The notes under the pieces: generated by a model
Told to the model about the DNA's origin: nothing
The model's input: only the letters and a program-made list of their open reading frames with translations
Databases searched by the model: none
NCBI GenBank assembly: GCA_016282915.1
Contig: JAEELW010000082.1
Span: 1 to 64,000, forward strand
Direction of reading: 5' to 3'
Source: Lachnospiraceae bacterium
GTDB lineage: Bacteria; Bacillota; Clostridia; Lachnospirales; Lachnospiraceae
Length of the DNA stretch: 64,000 nt
Translations under genes and position numbers: made by a program
Shown here: one piece after another, positions 27,950 through 36,500 of the stretch
Layout: every line of letters starts with the position of its first letter
How positions within the stretch are numbered: the first letter of the stretch is position 1

Positions 27950-27979
27950 ATCGTACTTTATTTTCCCCGCAGCTGTCAA
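27950..27979 (-). promoter_or_regulatory. Probable xylanase promoter
   Basis: On the minus strand a perfect TTGACA (27974-27979) is 18 bp from TACGAT (27950-27955), about 40 bases before the start codon. Confidence 0.5.
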
Positions 27980-28085
27980 GCGAATGCTCTTTGATCCTTT
28001 CCTCCGGCATAACCATAACCGCCCATATCCGAAAAACTGTTCTGATGATAAGTTGCCATAAGAAAAACGGGCCCGTTGACTTCTA

Positions 28086-28658
28086 TCATAACAAAATACC
28101 TTCCATCATTTCATCAAATCTTTCCCTGAGGAAGCGGCGTCTGTCGGCGGCTTCGGGAAATCTGTCCTTTGCCTCTTTCCTCAGTTCTCCCATACGGTCA
28201 TTGATCTCACCGATGTTTTCCGGCAGTATCTCACCCAGACGGTCACGGACAAACTGTGCGACATAAGGGCTTTTCCCCCCGCTGGATACGGCACATACAA
28301 GGTCGTTTTTCCGGAAGATCGCCGGAAAGATAAAGCTGCACAGTTCCGGATCATCAACGACATTGACCGGGATCTTTCTTTTCTTTGCAAGCTCACTGAT
28401 ATGCCGGTTCAGTTCTCTGTCGTCTGTCGCGGATATGACCATCGCATAATCTTCGTCATCCATCATTTCATCACAAAAAGGAGCCCCGATAAAACGATCG
28501 CTCATTTCCACCGCTTCCGCCCCGGCATCTACAGCGACAAGACATATCTTCGCTCCGAAAGAACGAAGGATGCGGATCTTTTCCGTCCCTTCCCTTCCTC
28601 CGCCGATCACCAGCACCGGCACTTCCTTCAACTCTGTCATCATCGGAAAATAAGCCAT
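28086..28658 (-). CDS. Precorrin-2 dehydrogenase / siroheme ferrochelatase (Met8-type)
   Basis: Protein of 190 residues catalysing the last steps of siroheme synthesis: NAD-dependent oxidation of precorrin-2 to sirohydrochlorin and insertion of ferrous iron. The NAD site VLVIGGGREGTEK is near residues 15-27; VNVVDDPELCSFIFPAIF contains the catalytic Asp region shared with CysG, and SSGGKSP follows. It lacks the methyltransferase half of CysG, as usual in Firmicutes. It overlaps the ABC ATPase stop by a few bases and ends an operon with a siroheme-dependent sulfite reductase. Confidence 0.9.
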   Translation of the reverse strand: MAYFPMMTELKEVPVLVIGGGREGTEKIRILRSFGAKICLVAVDAGAEAVEMSDRFIGAPFCDEMMDDEDYAMVISATDDRELNRHISELAKKRKIPVNVVDDPELCSFIFPAIFRKNDLVCAVSSGGKSPYVAQFVRDRLGEILPENIGEINDRMGELRKEAKDRFPEAADRRRFLRERFDEMMEGILL

Positions 28659-28660
28659 AT

Positions 28661-29422
28661 TCACCTCTTCATCACAAACGGATATAATGATCCGCTGTCC
28701 TCACTGGGTTTGAGCACCACACCGAAATTCCTTCTGAGAAGATCCTCTTCTCCTGAGAGCCCGGCAGCTGTCATACCGGAATGCAGCACCCCATCCTCCA
28801 TCAGAAAGATACGGTCACTGTATGCAAAACTCTGCTCGAGGTCGTGACATACCATAACGATCCCTTTTCCCGCTTTCTTCAGCTCCTGCAGGATAGCGAA
28901 AAAATCTTCCCGGTACATATGATCCAGAAAACTCGTCGGCTCATCCAGAAGGATCATGGAACTGTTCTGTGCGATCACGAGGGCAAGATATGCCCTCTGC
29001 CGTTCCCCACCGGACAGCTGTCCCAGGTTTTTCTCCTCCAGCGCTTTCATCCCGGTGATCATCAGCGCCTTCTCGACACAGGCGCGATCCTCTTCTGTCG
29101 GTCTTCGGAAACTTCCGTGATAAGGATACCTTCCATGCTCCGCAAGAGTCCGGACATCCATATTGGCACTTTTAAGGATCTGCGGCAGGTATGCCACTTT
29201 TCTCGCTCTTTCCATCGGACGGAGTTCGGCGCATTCCTTTCCGTCGATCTTTACGGAACCCGAATACATTTTCTGCCCGGACAGCGCCTTCAGAAGCGTG
29301 CTCTTCCCGCTACCGTTCCTTCCGATCACGGCCGATATCTTCCCCTCTTCAAACAGCGCGCTTTCTGCGCGGAATACCGCCTTATCGTCGTATCGGATCG
29401 TCAGATCATGCACTTCTATCAT
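28661..29422 (-). CDS. FecE-type iron/chelate ABC transporter ATPase
   Basis: Cytoplasmic ATPase of a type II (BtuCD/FecCD) importer, 253 residues. Walker A GRNGSGKST (about 34-42), Q-loop YLPQI, signature LSGGERQRAYLALVIAQ and Walker B MILLDEPTSFLD are all intact. The start at 29422 overlaps the permease stop by 4 bp (ATGA); a longer open frame upstream lies in the permease in another frame and is not coding. The substrate class is iron-siderophore, heme or corrinoid by family; the linked genes point to iron or a tetrapyrrole. Confidence 0.93.
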   Translation of the reverse strand: MIEVHDLTIRYDDKAVFRAESALFEEGKISAVIGRNGSGKSTLLKALSGQKMYSGSVKIDGKECAELRPMERARKVAYLPQILKSANMDVRTLAEHGRYPYHGSFRRPTEEDRACVEKALMITGMKALEEKNLGQLSGGERQRAYLALVIAQNSSMILLDEPTSFLDHMYREDFFAILQELKKAGKGIVMVCHDLEQSFAYSDRIFLMEDGVLHSGMTAAGLSGEEDLLRRNFGVVLKPSEDSGSLYPFVMKR

Positions 29423-30438
29423 CGTATTCCCAACCTCTTTTTCTTTACCGCGAGCATCCAAACCAGAAACGGTGCACCGATCATGCTCAGAAACAGACCG
29501 CAGGGCAGCTCGTAGGGGAATACCAGTATCCTTCCCAGAGTATCGCAGATCAGGAGAAACGCCGCTCCCAGAAGGATACAGGATACGATCCCGCCCCGGC
29601 TCTTTCCGTGATGAAAAATGCGCACTACATTCGGGACGATCAGCCCCAGAAAACCTACGATACCACACATACTTACCGCTGCTCCGGACAGCATGGCCGC
29701 ACATACGATATGACAGATCCGCTGTCTTCTCACGTTCAGTCCGAGTCCCGAAGCGACTTCGTCTCCCAGAAGCATCAGATCCAGCGACGGCGCCGTCAAT
29801 ACCGCAAATACAAGACCTGCCGCTATGAGCGGCACAGCAAAATACACGGATGAGATATTCAGCGACGCAAAACCGCCGATCTGAAACGCCACCCGGTCCG
29901 CCACGGTTTCGGGCTTCAGGGAGATGATGACATCGACCAGGGAAAGACACAGAGCCGAGACCGCCACGCCGGAGAGCACAACGGACGACTTGGACATCCC
30001 GGTCCAGGCTGTGAGCAGATACAGGAAAGCCGTCACAAGAAGCGCTCCGAGAAAAGCGGCAATACACTTGCCGCCATAACGGTATGGAAAGAACCAGGCG
30101 TAAAGAAGAACAAAAAGGCCTGCGCCGTTATTGATCCCCAGGATCCCGGGCGAAGCTAGCGTGTTGTCCAGATCTTTCTGGAGCAGATAGCCGGACACCG
30201 AAAGAGCCGCCCCGGCTGCGGAGGCGGCAAGTACCCTCGGTATCCTCAATTGGAAAACGATCACTTTTTTTACGCGGTCACCGTATCCGAACAGAGCCGA
30301 AAGTATCTCTCCGGGGGATATCGAACCGTTCCCGGCAAACAATGCCCATGATACCGCTCCCACCAGGATCAGCGAAAGCAGCAGCTTTGTTTTATGATCC
30401 TTCTTCATCCGAAAAAATAAGTCTGTAGGCTTCCTCAT
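29419..30438 (-). CDS. FecCD-type ABC transporter permease
   Basis: Integral membrane permease of about 340 residues with roughly ten helices, characteristic of BtuC/FecCD proteins; the segment CGIVGFLGLIVPNVVRIF and the preceding GLNVRRQR coupling region are family hallmarks. A single permease suggests a homodimer. The start is uncertain: GTG at 30447, ATG at 30438 (with GGGGTG upstream) or ATG at 30408 are all possible, all overlapping the end of the binding-protein gene. It is translationally coupled to the ATPase. Confidence 0.9.
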   Translation of the reverse strand: MRKPTDLFFRMKKDHKTKLLLSLILVGAVSWALFAGNGSISPGEILSALFGYGDRVKKVIVFQLRIPRVLAASAAGAALSVSGYLLQKDLDNTLASPGILGINNGAGLFVLLYAWFFPYRYGGKCIAAFLGALLVTAFLYLLTAWTGMSKSSVVLSGVAVSALCLSLVDVIISLKPETVADRVAFQIGGFASLNISSVYFAVPLIAAGLVFAVLTAPSLDLMLLGDEVASGLGLNVRRQRICHIVCAAMLSGAAVSMCGIVGFLGLIVPNVVRIFHHGKSRGGIVSCILLGAAFLLICDTLGRILVFPYELPCGLFLSMIGAPFLVWMLAVKKKRLGIR

Positions 30439-31327
30439 ACGCTTCACCCCAGCGGTCGTTCGGTTTCAGCCCGAAGAGATCCTTGGAAAGAAGCATATAC
30501 TTACCGTTCTTTACTGCCGAAAGGGTATTCCACGCCGGATCGGAAACAAAGATCTCTTCAAAACCGGCTATAGCCTTGGCTTCATCCCCTCTCGGGACAA
30601 CAAAGATATAGTCCGGATCGGCACTCAGGATCGCCTCCATCGACAGCTCATTAAATGCGCTCTCGTCGGCAGCAATATTTTCAAGTCCCAGATCATTAAA
30701 GATCTCGCTTGCAAAATAGTCATTTTTTTCCGCTTTGCTCTTGGTCGCGGAAATATGGAGCAGCAGGTAGGTCTTTCCTTTTCCCCCTTCTCCGGCTTTT
30801 TCCCTGACCTGCGCAATGCGCTCCTTTACCTCCGAGACATTTTTCTCATAGAGATCCTTTCTCCCGGTGGCATCCGTAAACTCCGTCATGACTTCCTCAT
30901 AATCGGCAAAGCTGTCGATATTCGTATAGCTTACGGGGATCCCGATCTCCGAGGCTGCCTCTCCCAGAGCCTTCTGTGCCGGGTCCGTGGAAAAAACGAT
31001 CAGCCGGTCCGGATCCAGGGCGGTGACCGCTTCCAGGCTCACATGATCCATATCGCCCAGGAACTGCACGTCTCTGTTCAGGCCTTCGATCTCTGCTGCA
31101 TCATCGGAGGTAGCTACAAGGCTTCCTCCGGCAAGAACCCACAACTCGGCATTTGATTTCGACAAAGCTATAACGCGTTCCTCCGTTCCGACAGAGGACG
31201 GCCGGTTTCCGCCGCCGTCTCCGGCTGCGGGAGCACTGCCGCAGCCGGAAAAGAGCGCTACCGCCAAAAGAACGGATACTGCAAAGGATAATGACCTAAG
31301 CCTCATATGCTTTCCATATTGCTTCAT
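30392..31327 (-). CDS. Iron/chelate ABC transporter substrate-binding lipoprotein
   Basis: Lipoprotein of 311 residues in the FecB/BtuF (helical backbone) class. The signal peptide ends in a lipobox (ALFSGC) near residue 28. ERVIALSKSNAELWVLAGG and a later DYIFVVPRGDEA segment are typical. AAGGAG lies 7 bases before the ATG at 31327, inside the last codons of the sulfite-reductase gene, so the two are coupled. Binding residues do not reveal the ligand. Confidence 0.9.
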   Translation of the reverse strand: MKQYGKHMRLRSLSFAVSVLLAVALFSGCGSAPAAGDGGGNRPSSVGTEERVIALSKSNAELWVLAGGSLVATSDDAAEIEGLNRDVQFLGDMDHVSLEAVTALDPDRLIVFSTDPAQKALGEAASEIGIPVSYTNIDSFADYEEVMTEFTDATGRKDLYEKNVSEVKERIAQVREKAGEGGKGKTYLLLHISATKSKAEKNDYFASEIFNDLGLENIAADESAFNELSMEAILSADPDYIFVVPRGDEAKAIAGFEEIFVSDPAWNTLSAVKNGKYMLLSKDLFGLKPNDRWGEAYEEAYRLIFSDEEGS

Positions 31328-32156
31328 CAAACTTCTCCTTTCCCACACGGTCTATCGTAAATTTAAAGCGCTCTCCCGGCTTCGCATTCTCTTCAAAAAA
31401 GCGTAAAGCAGCATCGCATATGCGGAAAAGCGCTTCCTTATCTTCCACAAAAGGAATGATCGCTTCACCTTTGTTGATCTTATTTCCGAAGAGACCGCCA
31501 AAACTGATCATATAGCCGGGAACGGTCTCATATGCATCCGTCGGGCAGCTGAGCGCGCATCTCCCGCAATAATTACACTTTTCCTGATCGATCTCCACTA
31601 CACCGTTCGCGATCCGTATCGCAGCTTCCCGGCAGACTTTTTCGCAGACGCCGCAGCTGATACAGTCCTCTTTCTTCCAGGCGACCTTTACCCCTCCCTT
31701 TATCCCGAGATCGTTTTCTTCCGCTTTCAGACAGTTGTTCTGACAGCCTGTGATCCCGAATTTGAACTTATGGGGCAGTTCCTTCCCGAAATACCTGTCG
31801 TTCAGTTCCTGCGCCAGTTCCTCCGTTTCAATGCAGCCGTTCGGACACACGGCAGAGCCCTGACAGGCCGTGATCGTACGGACTCTGGGTCCGCACACTC
31901 CGGGCTTTGCGCCGCCTTCCGCAAGCGCTGCCTTTACCTCATCGATATCCTGCAGCCGGATAAAGGGGATCTCGATCCCCTGCCTGGAGGTAAGATGTAT
32001 GTATCCGTGCCCGTATTTTTCGGCAACTTTCGTGATCGCCGCAAGCTGGGCAGCGCTTACCTGACCGCCCACGACAGACAGCCGCAGGGAAAAATGATCC
32101 TTCTGTTTCTGTCTCATAAAACCGCCTTTTTTCAGTGTTGCATAATTCGTCTCCAT
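31296..32156 (-). CDS. Siroheme-type sulfite reductase-like iron-sulfur protein
   Basis: Protein of 286 residues. The N-terminal half has the nitrite/sulfite reductase half-domain (HLTSRQGIEIPFI) and the siroheme/4Fe-4S cysteines in ACQGSAVCPNGC and CQNNC. A ferredoxin domain with two 4Fe-4S motifs (CISCGVCEKVC and CNYCGRCALSC) follows at about residues 178-225. This is the compact anaerobic form found in clostridia and methanogens; it could reduce sulfite to sulfide, or another small oxyanion. A GAGAGG ribosome site supports the first ATG. It heads the operon with an iron importer and siroheme synthase. Confidence 0.88.
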   Translation of the reverse strand: METNYATLKKGGFMRQKQKDHFSLRLSVVGGQVSAAQLAAITKVAEKYGHGYIHLTSRQGIEIPFIRLQDIDEVKAALAEGGAKPGVCGPRVRTITACQGSAVCPNGCIETEELAQELNDRYFGKELPHKFKFGITGCQNNCLKAEENDLGIKGGVKVAWKKEDCISCGVCEKVCREAAIRIANGVVEIDQEKCNYCGRCALSCPTDAYETVPGYMISFGGLFGNKINKGEAIIPFVEDKEALFRICDAALRFFEENAKPGERFKFTIDRVGKEKFDEAIWKAYEA

Positions 32157-32238
32157 AACACCTCTCCCTTATCTTCTTCACATACAGCTCACGGATCCCG
32201 TCTTCTGTCTCCCGGGGCCTTTTCCGAAAACCGGCATT

Positions 32239-32282
32239 AAAAAACGGCCGTTTCCATAAAAGTAATAGGAAAACGGCCGTTT
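32239..32282 (-). terminator. Terminator of the LysR gene
   Basis: Two copies of a self-complementary AAACGGCCGTTT block face each other as an inverted repeat (stem of about 14 bp, one bulge, 12-base loop). On the minus strand a run of six T follows. It separates lysR from the sulfite reductase operon. Confidence 0.75.
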
Positions 32283-32338
32283 GGGAATTCTTTCCTTTCT
32301 ATTGCCGGCGATAAATATATTTTATCGCGGACCGGCGC

Positions 32339-33262
32339 TCAGTCTTTTTCATTCTCTTCCAGCTCCCGGTATTTCAGGAGTTCTTCGATATATGCCTCGC
32401 CATATGCCGACAGGATGCTTCCCTTTCTGGTGATGTATCCGATCGTAAGCGGATCCTCCTCCTTTAGTTTGACCGTCACCAGGCCCTCAAGGATGGCATT
32501 TTCCCCGGACAGCATTCCGGAGCCTATGGCGTAACCGCTCAGTTTTGCTATGATCTCCATGGTCGTAGCCCTGTCATCGGTTTTGATCATCTTGTCAAAG
32601 GAATAATCCGCCATGGCTTCTTCTGTCAGGTAAAAGTTGCTGTCGCTGCTCTGGTCAAAGGACACGCAGGGAAACTCCCTCATTTCTTCTATGGAGACCT
32701 CTTTTCTTTTTGCATATATGTGATCCTTCCAGACATATACATGGGTATCCCTCTTCATGAGAGGCGTGAATTCCAGGGAATAATCACGGAACAGCTTCTT
32801 GATCACCGACTCATTGGAGCCGGAAAAAGAAACGATCCCCACCTCGCTCCGAAGGCTTCTCACATCATCCAGGACCTCCGTGGTCTTGGTCTCGTGGATC
32901 GAGAAAAGGTATTTTTCCGGCTGCATTTTACGGATCACCTCGGTGAATGCTCTGCTGGCAAAGTTGTAGTGCTGTGCGGAAACCGAAAAGCGTTCCTTAT
33001 CGCTGTCCTTCGACAGATATCTGTCCTCAAGGATCTCATACTGTCCGACGGCTTTCTTCGCATAGCTGATAAAATCCCGTCCTTCCTCCGTCAGGCTGAT
33101 CCCTTTGTTTGTTCTTTCAAAGATCAGTATTCCGAGTTCTTCCTCCAGTTCCCGTATGCTGGCCGACAGAGCCGGCTGCGAAACATACAGTTTTGTGGAC
33201 GCCTCTCTCATGGAAGACGAAGACGCCACCTCCAGCACGTATTTAAGCTGATTGATATTCAT
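32339..33262 (-). CDS. LysR family transcriptional regulator
   Basis: Protein of 307 residues with an N-terminal winged helix-turn-helix (MNINQLKYVLEVASSSSMREASTKLYVSQPALSASIRELEEELG, residues 1-44) and a C-terminal effector-binding domain. The effector is not predictable. It lies upstream of the sulfite reductase operon on the same strand, rather than in the divergent orientation typical of LysR targets, but with only 182 bp between. Control of that operon, like CysB or CysL in sulfur metabolism, is a reasonable inference. Divergently, 301 bp away, is the propeller receptor gene. Confidence 0.9.
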   Translation of the reverse strand: MNINQLKYVLEVASSSSMREASTKLYVSQPALSASIRELEEELGILIFERTNKGISLTEEGRDFISYAKKAVGQYEILEDRYLSKDSDKERFSVSAQHYNFASRAFTEVIRKMQPEKYLFSIHETKTTEVLDDVRSLRSEVGIVSFSGSNESVIKKLFRDYSLEFTPLMKRDTHVYVWKDHIYAKRKEVSIEEMREFPCVSFDQSSDSNFYLTEEAMADYSFDKMIKTDDRATTMEIIAKLSGYAIGSGMLSGENAILEGLVTVKLKEEDPLTIGYITRKGSILSAYGEAYIEELLKYRELEENEKD

Positions 33263-33563
33263 ACGGATACTCCTTTACACGCCTGCGCGAGACCGCGCCC
33301 GTCATGCTCCGGATTTTCCCTTTGATGTCTTCCGTTTTCTGCGCCTGGCGCATGACCCTGTATCAGGCACTAATTCTACTATACCGTCCGCCCAAACACA
33401 AGAGACCCTCCCGACAGCCCTGTCAGAACCTGTCAGATACCGCAAACTATGGTTTTACACTTTACTCCGGCAATGCTATAATATACGGTACGATCCGAAA
33501 GCGTACTGAAAAGTCTATATTGCCTTCGGAATATCCTTCATGGCATGGGAGGAGATCGATACT
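33263..33563 (+). promoter_or_regulatory. Divergent intergenic region with a strong promoter and tandem repeat
   Basis: No gene is seen in these 301 bases. On the plus strand TTTACA (33454-33459) and TATAAT (33477-33482) have a 17-bp spacer and should drive the propeller-HD-GYP gene. Just upstream, two tandem 10-mers CCTGTCAGA[A/T] (33419-33438) sit at about -50 to -70 and may be an activator site. GGAGGAG at 33548-33554 is the ribosome site for the ATG at 33564. Confidence 0.65.
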
Positions 33564-36500
33564 ATGACGAATTGGAAGACCTGGAAGATCATACTTTTTA
33601 CCGCGACCTGCATCTGCCTGAACATAGGCGGAAAACTTCTGTCCACCTGGCTGGATCTGCCGGTCTGGGCAGATTCCTTCGGCACCGCGCTCTGCGCTTA
33701 TGCCGCCGGCCCATGGTGCGGCGCGATGGTCGGTCTGAGCGGAAATCTTTCCTACGCCATGGTCAACCGGCTTTCCAGCGCTTATTCCCTGACAAGCATC
33801 GCGCTGGCCCTCATTGTGGGCTATGCGGCACGCAAAAACTGGTTTGACCGCTTTTACGGCTTTATGAAAGCCACTTCTCTGGTCATCTTCACGGCGCTGC
33901 TCGTATCCGTCCCGATCAACATGCTGTTTTACAGCGGCCATACCGGCAACCGCTGGGGTGACGGCATTGTCGACTACTTTCTCGACAAGGAATGGCCGCC
34001 TGTCCTCTGCAGCATCCTCGGCCAGCTGGCGATCGAATTTGCCGACAAGCTGCTGACCATCGCTCTCATATATGTGCTGATCCTCATCCGCCGCAACAGC
34101 CGCGGCACGGGAGAAGCGGAAAGCCCGGAAAAGCCGGGCCGGACAGCGGCAAAAGCCCTGCTCCTCTTTCTGTGTTCCGGACTCCTGTTCTCCCTGCCCG
34201 CAAGGGCGGAAGATGATGAAAAGCCCGAGACAACGGATTATAACGATTATGTGCAGACCGTATACAGCAGCAACAACGGCCTGCCCTGCGGCGAAGCCAA
34301 CGACATCGTGCAGACCAACGACGGCGTCCTCTGGATCGGCACCTACGCCGGCCTGTACCGTTATAACGGCCGCGAATTCCACTGGGTGGATGATTATGAA
34401 TCCGTCCGAAACGTCAACTGCCTTTATGTTGATGAAGAAGGACGCCTGTGGATCGGCACGAACGACAACGGCCTGTCCATCGTGATCCGCGAAAAGGTTG
34501 TAAACGTACTTGACGAATCCAACGGCCTTCCCTCCGATTCTGTACTGTCCATCATCCGGGCTTCGGACGGCTATTACTACGTCGGCACCACAGGAAGCAT
34601 GCAGATGCTCATGATGAACAACGGCCTGAAGGCCGCAAGCACCCTGCCGGAAGTGAATTACGCCGACAGTCTCAGTGCTGATGATGAAGGACACGTGGCC
34701 GCGGTCACTTCGGACGGCCGGCTTTTCCTTCTGGAAAGGGGCAATATCCTCTGTTCGCTTCAGCTGCCTGACGCCGAGGAGCTGTACAACTGCTGTGCTT
34801 TTGCGCCGGACGGAACGCTGATGGTCGGCTCTTCCACGAGCAATATCTATCACTACACCATCTCCGGCGATAAGCTGGAGCTGCTCGATGTGCAGAACTG
34901 CGACGATGTGAACTACATCAATAACCTGAACTATTTAAACGACGGAACCCTGTTCATCTCCACCGACAGCGGCGTTTCCTATATCGATGCGGCGGGTTAT
35001 CACCGCGTCAACACAAACGATTTCAACAACTCGATCGACAATATGCTCTATGACTATCAGGGCAATCTCTGGTTTACTTCCTCAAGACTCGGCCTCCTCC
35101 GTATGGCCAAGTCCCCCTTTAAGGACATTTACGGTTCCATCGGCATGGACCGTCAGGTCGTGAACGCCATCGTCTTCTGGAGAGACTGCTACTACATCGG
35201 CACCGATAACGGACTGGATGTGGTAGACAAAGCCTGCACCCGGCGGATCGAAAACTCCCTGACCGGAAACCTGGCAGGCAGGCGTATCCGCTGCATGTAC
35301 GTCGACAGCAGGAATCATCTGTGGGTGTGCACTTACGGAAACGGCCTGATGGAATTTGCCCAAAACGGCGAGTCCTGGGCGTACAATGCGGAAAACGGCA
35401 GCTTCGGAAACCGCTCCCGTATCGTGACCGAGCTTTCGGACGGAACGATCCTGGCCGCCGGTGATACCGGGATCAGCTATATCCGGGATCACAGGATCGA
35501 GCGGACCATCCGTCACGAAGACGGCCTGATCAATTCCATGATCCTTACCCTGACCGAGCGCAGCGACGGAACGATCCTGGCAGGCTCGAACGGCGACGGT
35601 ATCGCCGTTCTGAAAGACGGCAAAGTGGAAAAAACGCTGACCCGCGACGACGGACTCTCCAGCGGCGTCATCCTGCGGACAGTAAAAGACCCGAAATCCG
35701 AAGGCGTGTTCATCGTGACCAGCAACAGTCTGTGCTATCTCAAGCCGGACGGTTCGATACGCGTACTGGAGAATTTCCCTTATTTCAATAATTATGACAT
35801 CTGGGTCAAAGATGAGGATACGCTTTTCGTCATGTCCAGCGCGGGCATCTACGTAGTGGAACGTGACGAACTGGTAGCCGGCGGCGACATGGCCTGGGAA
35901 CTGCTGGATGCCAGAAGAGGACTGGGAACCTCGCTTACCGCAAACTCCTGGAATTATTACAACGGAAACGGGGAGCTGTTCCTTTCCTGCGATACCGGCG
36001 TATATATCATAGACGTTGAGAAATACAACAGCGATGTCCGTTCCTACCGTATGCAGCTGGCTTCCGTCCGGCTGGACGGCGTGCTGCAGCCTCCCGCCCG
36101 CATGGGCGCCATTACGGTAGGACAGGGCGTCAACCGCGTAGAGCTGAGCCCGGAGATCCTGAATTATACCATTCAGGAACCCAACGTCGGCTACTTTCTC
36201 GACGGCTTCGATTCACAGTGGACGATCCTTCCCCAGAGCAGCCTGAACACGATCATCTATGTCAATCTTCCCGCAGGCAGCTATACCTTCCACCTGGCCA
36301 TCGTGGACAGTGCGGGAACACAGGTCCTGGAGGAACGCAAGTTTGAGCTGGTCAAAGAAGGCGAGCTTTATGAGCAGCCCGGCTTCCTCTTCTACATGCT
36401 GCTGCTCCTCTCTCTCGCCCTCATCTGGTTTACCTGGCTCGTGGTACAGAGACAGCTGAACCAGCAGCAGATCAAACTGAACATGGCCAACGAGACCGTC

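Noticed and set aside
28661-30067. Long form of the ABC ATPase frame (468 codons)
   Set aside because: The first 215 codons run through the permease gene in another frame and have no ABC features; the real start is at 29422.
33462-34853. Minus-strand open frame of 463 codons
   Set aside because: Antisense to the propeller receptor gene; covers its promoter region; composition is that of a shadow frame.
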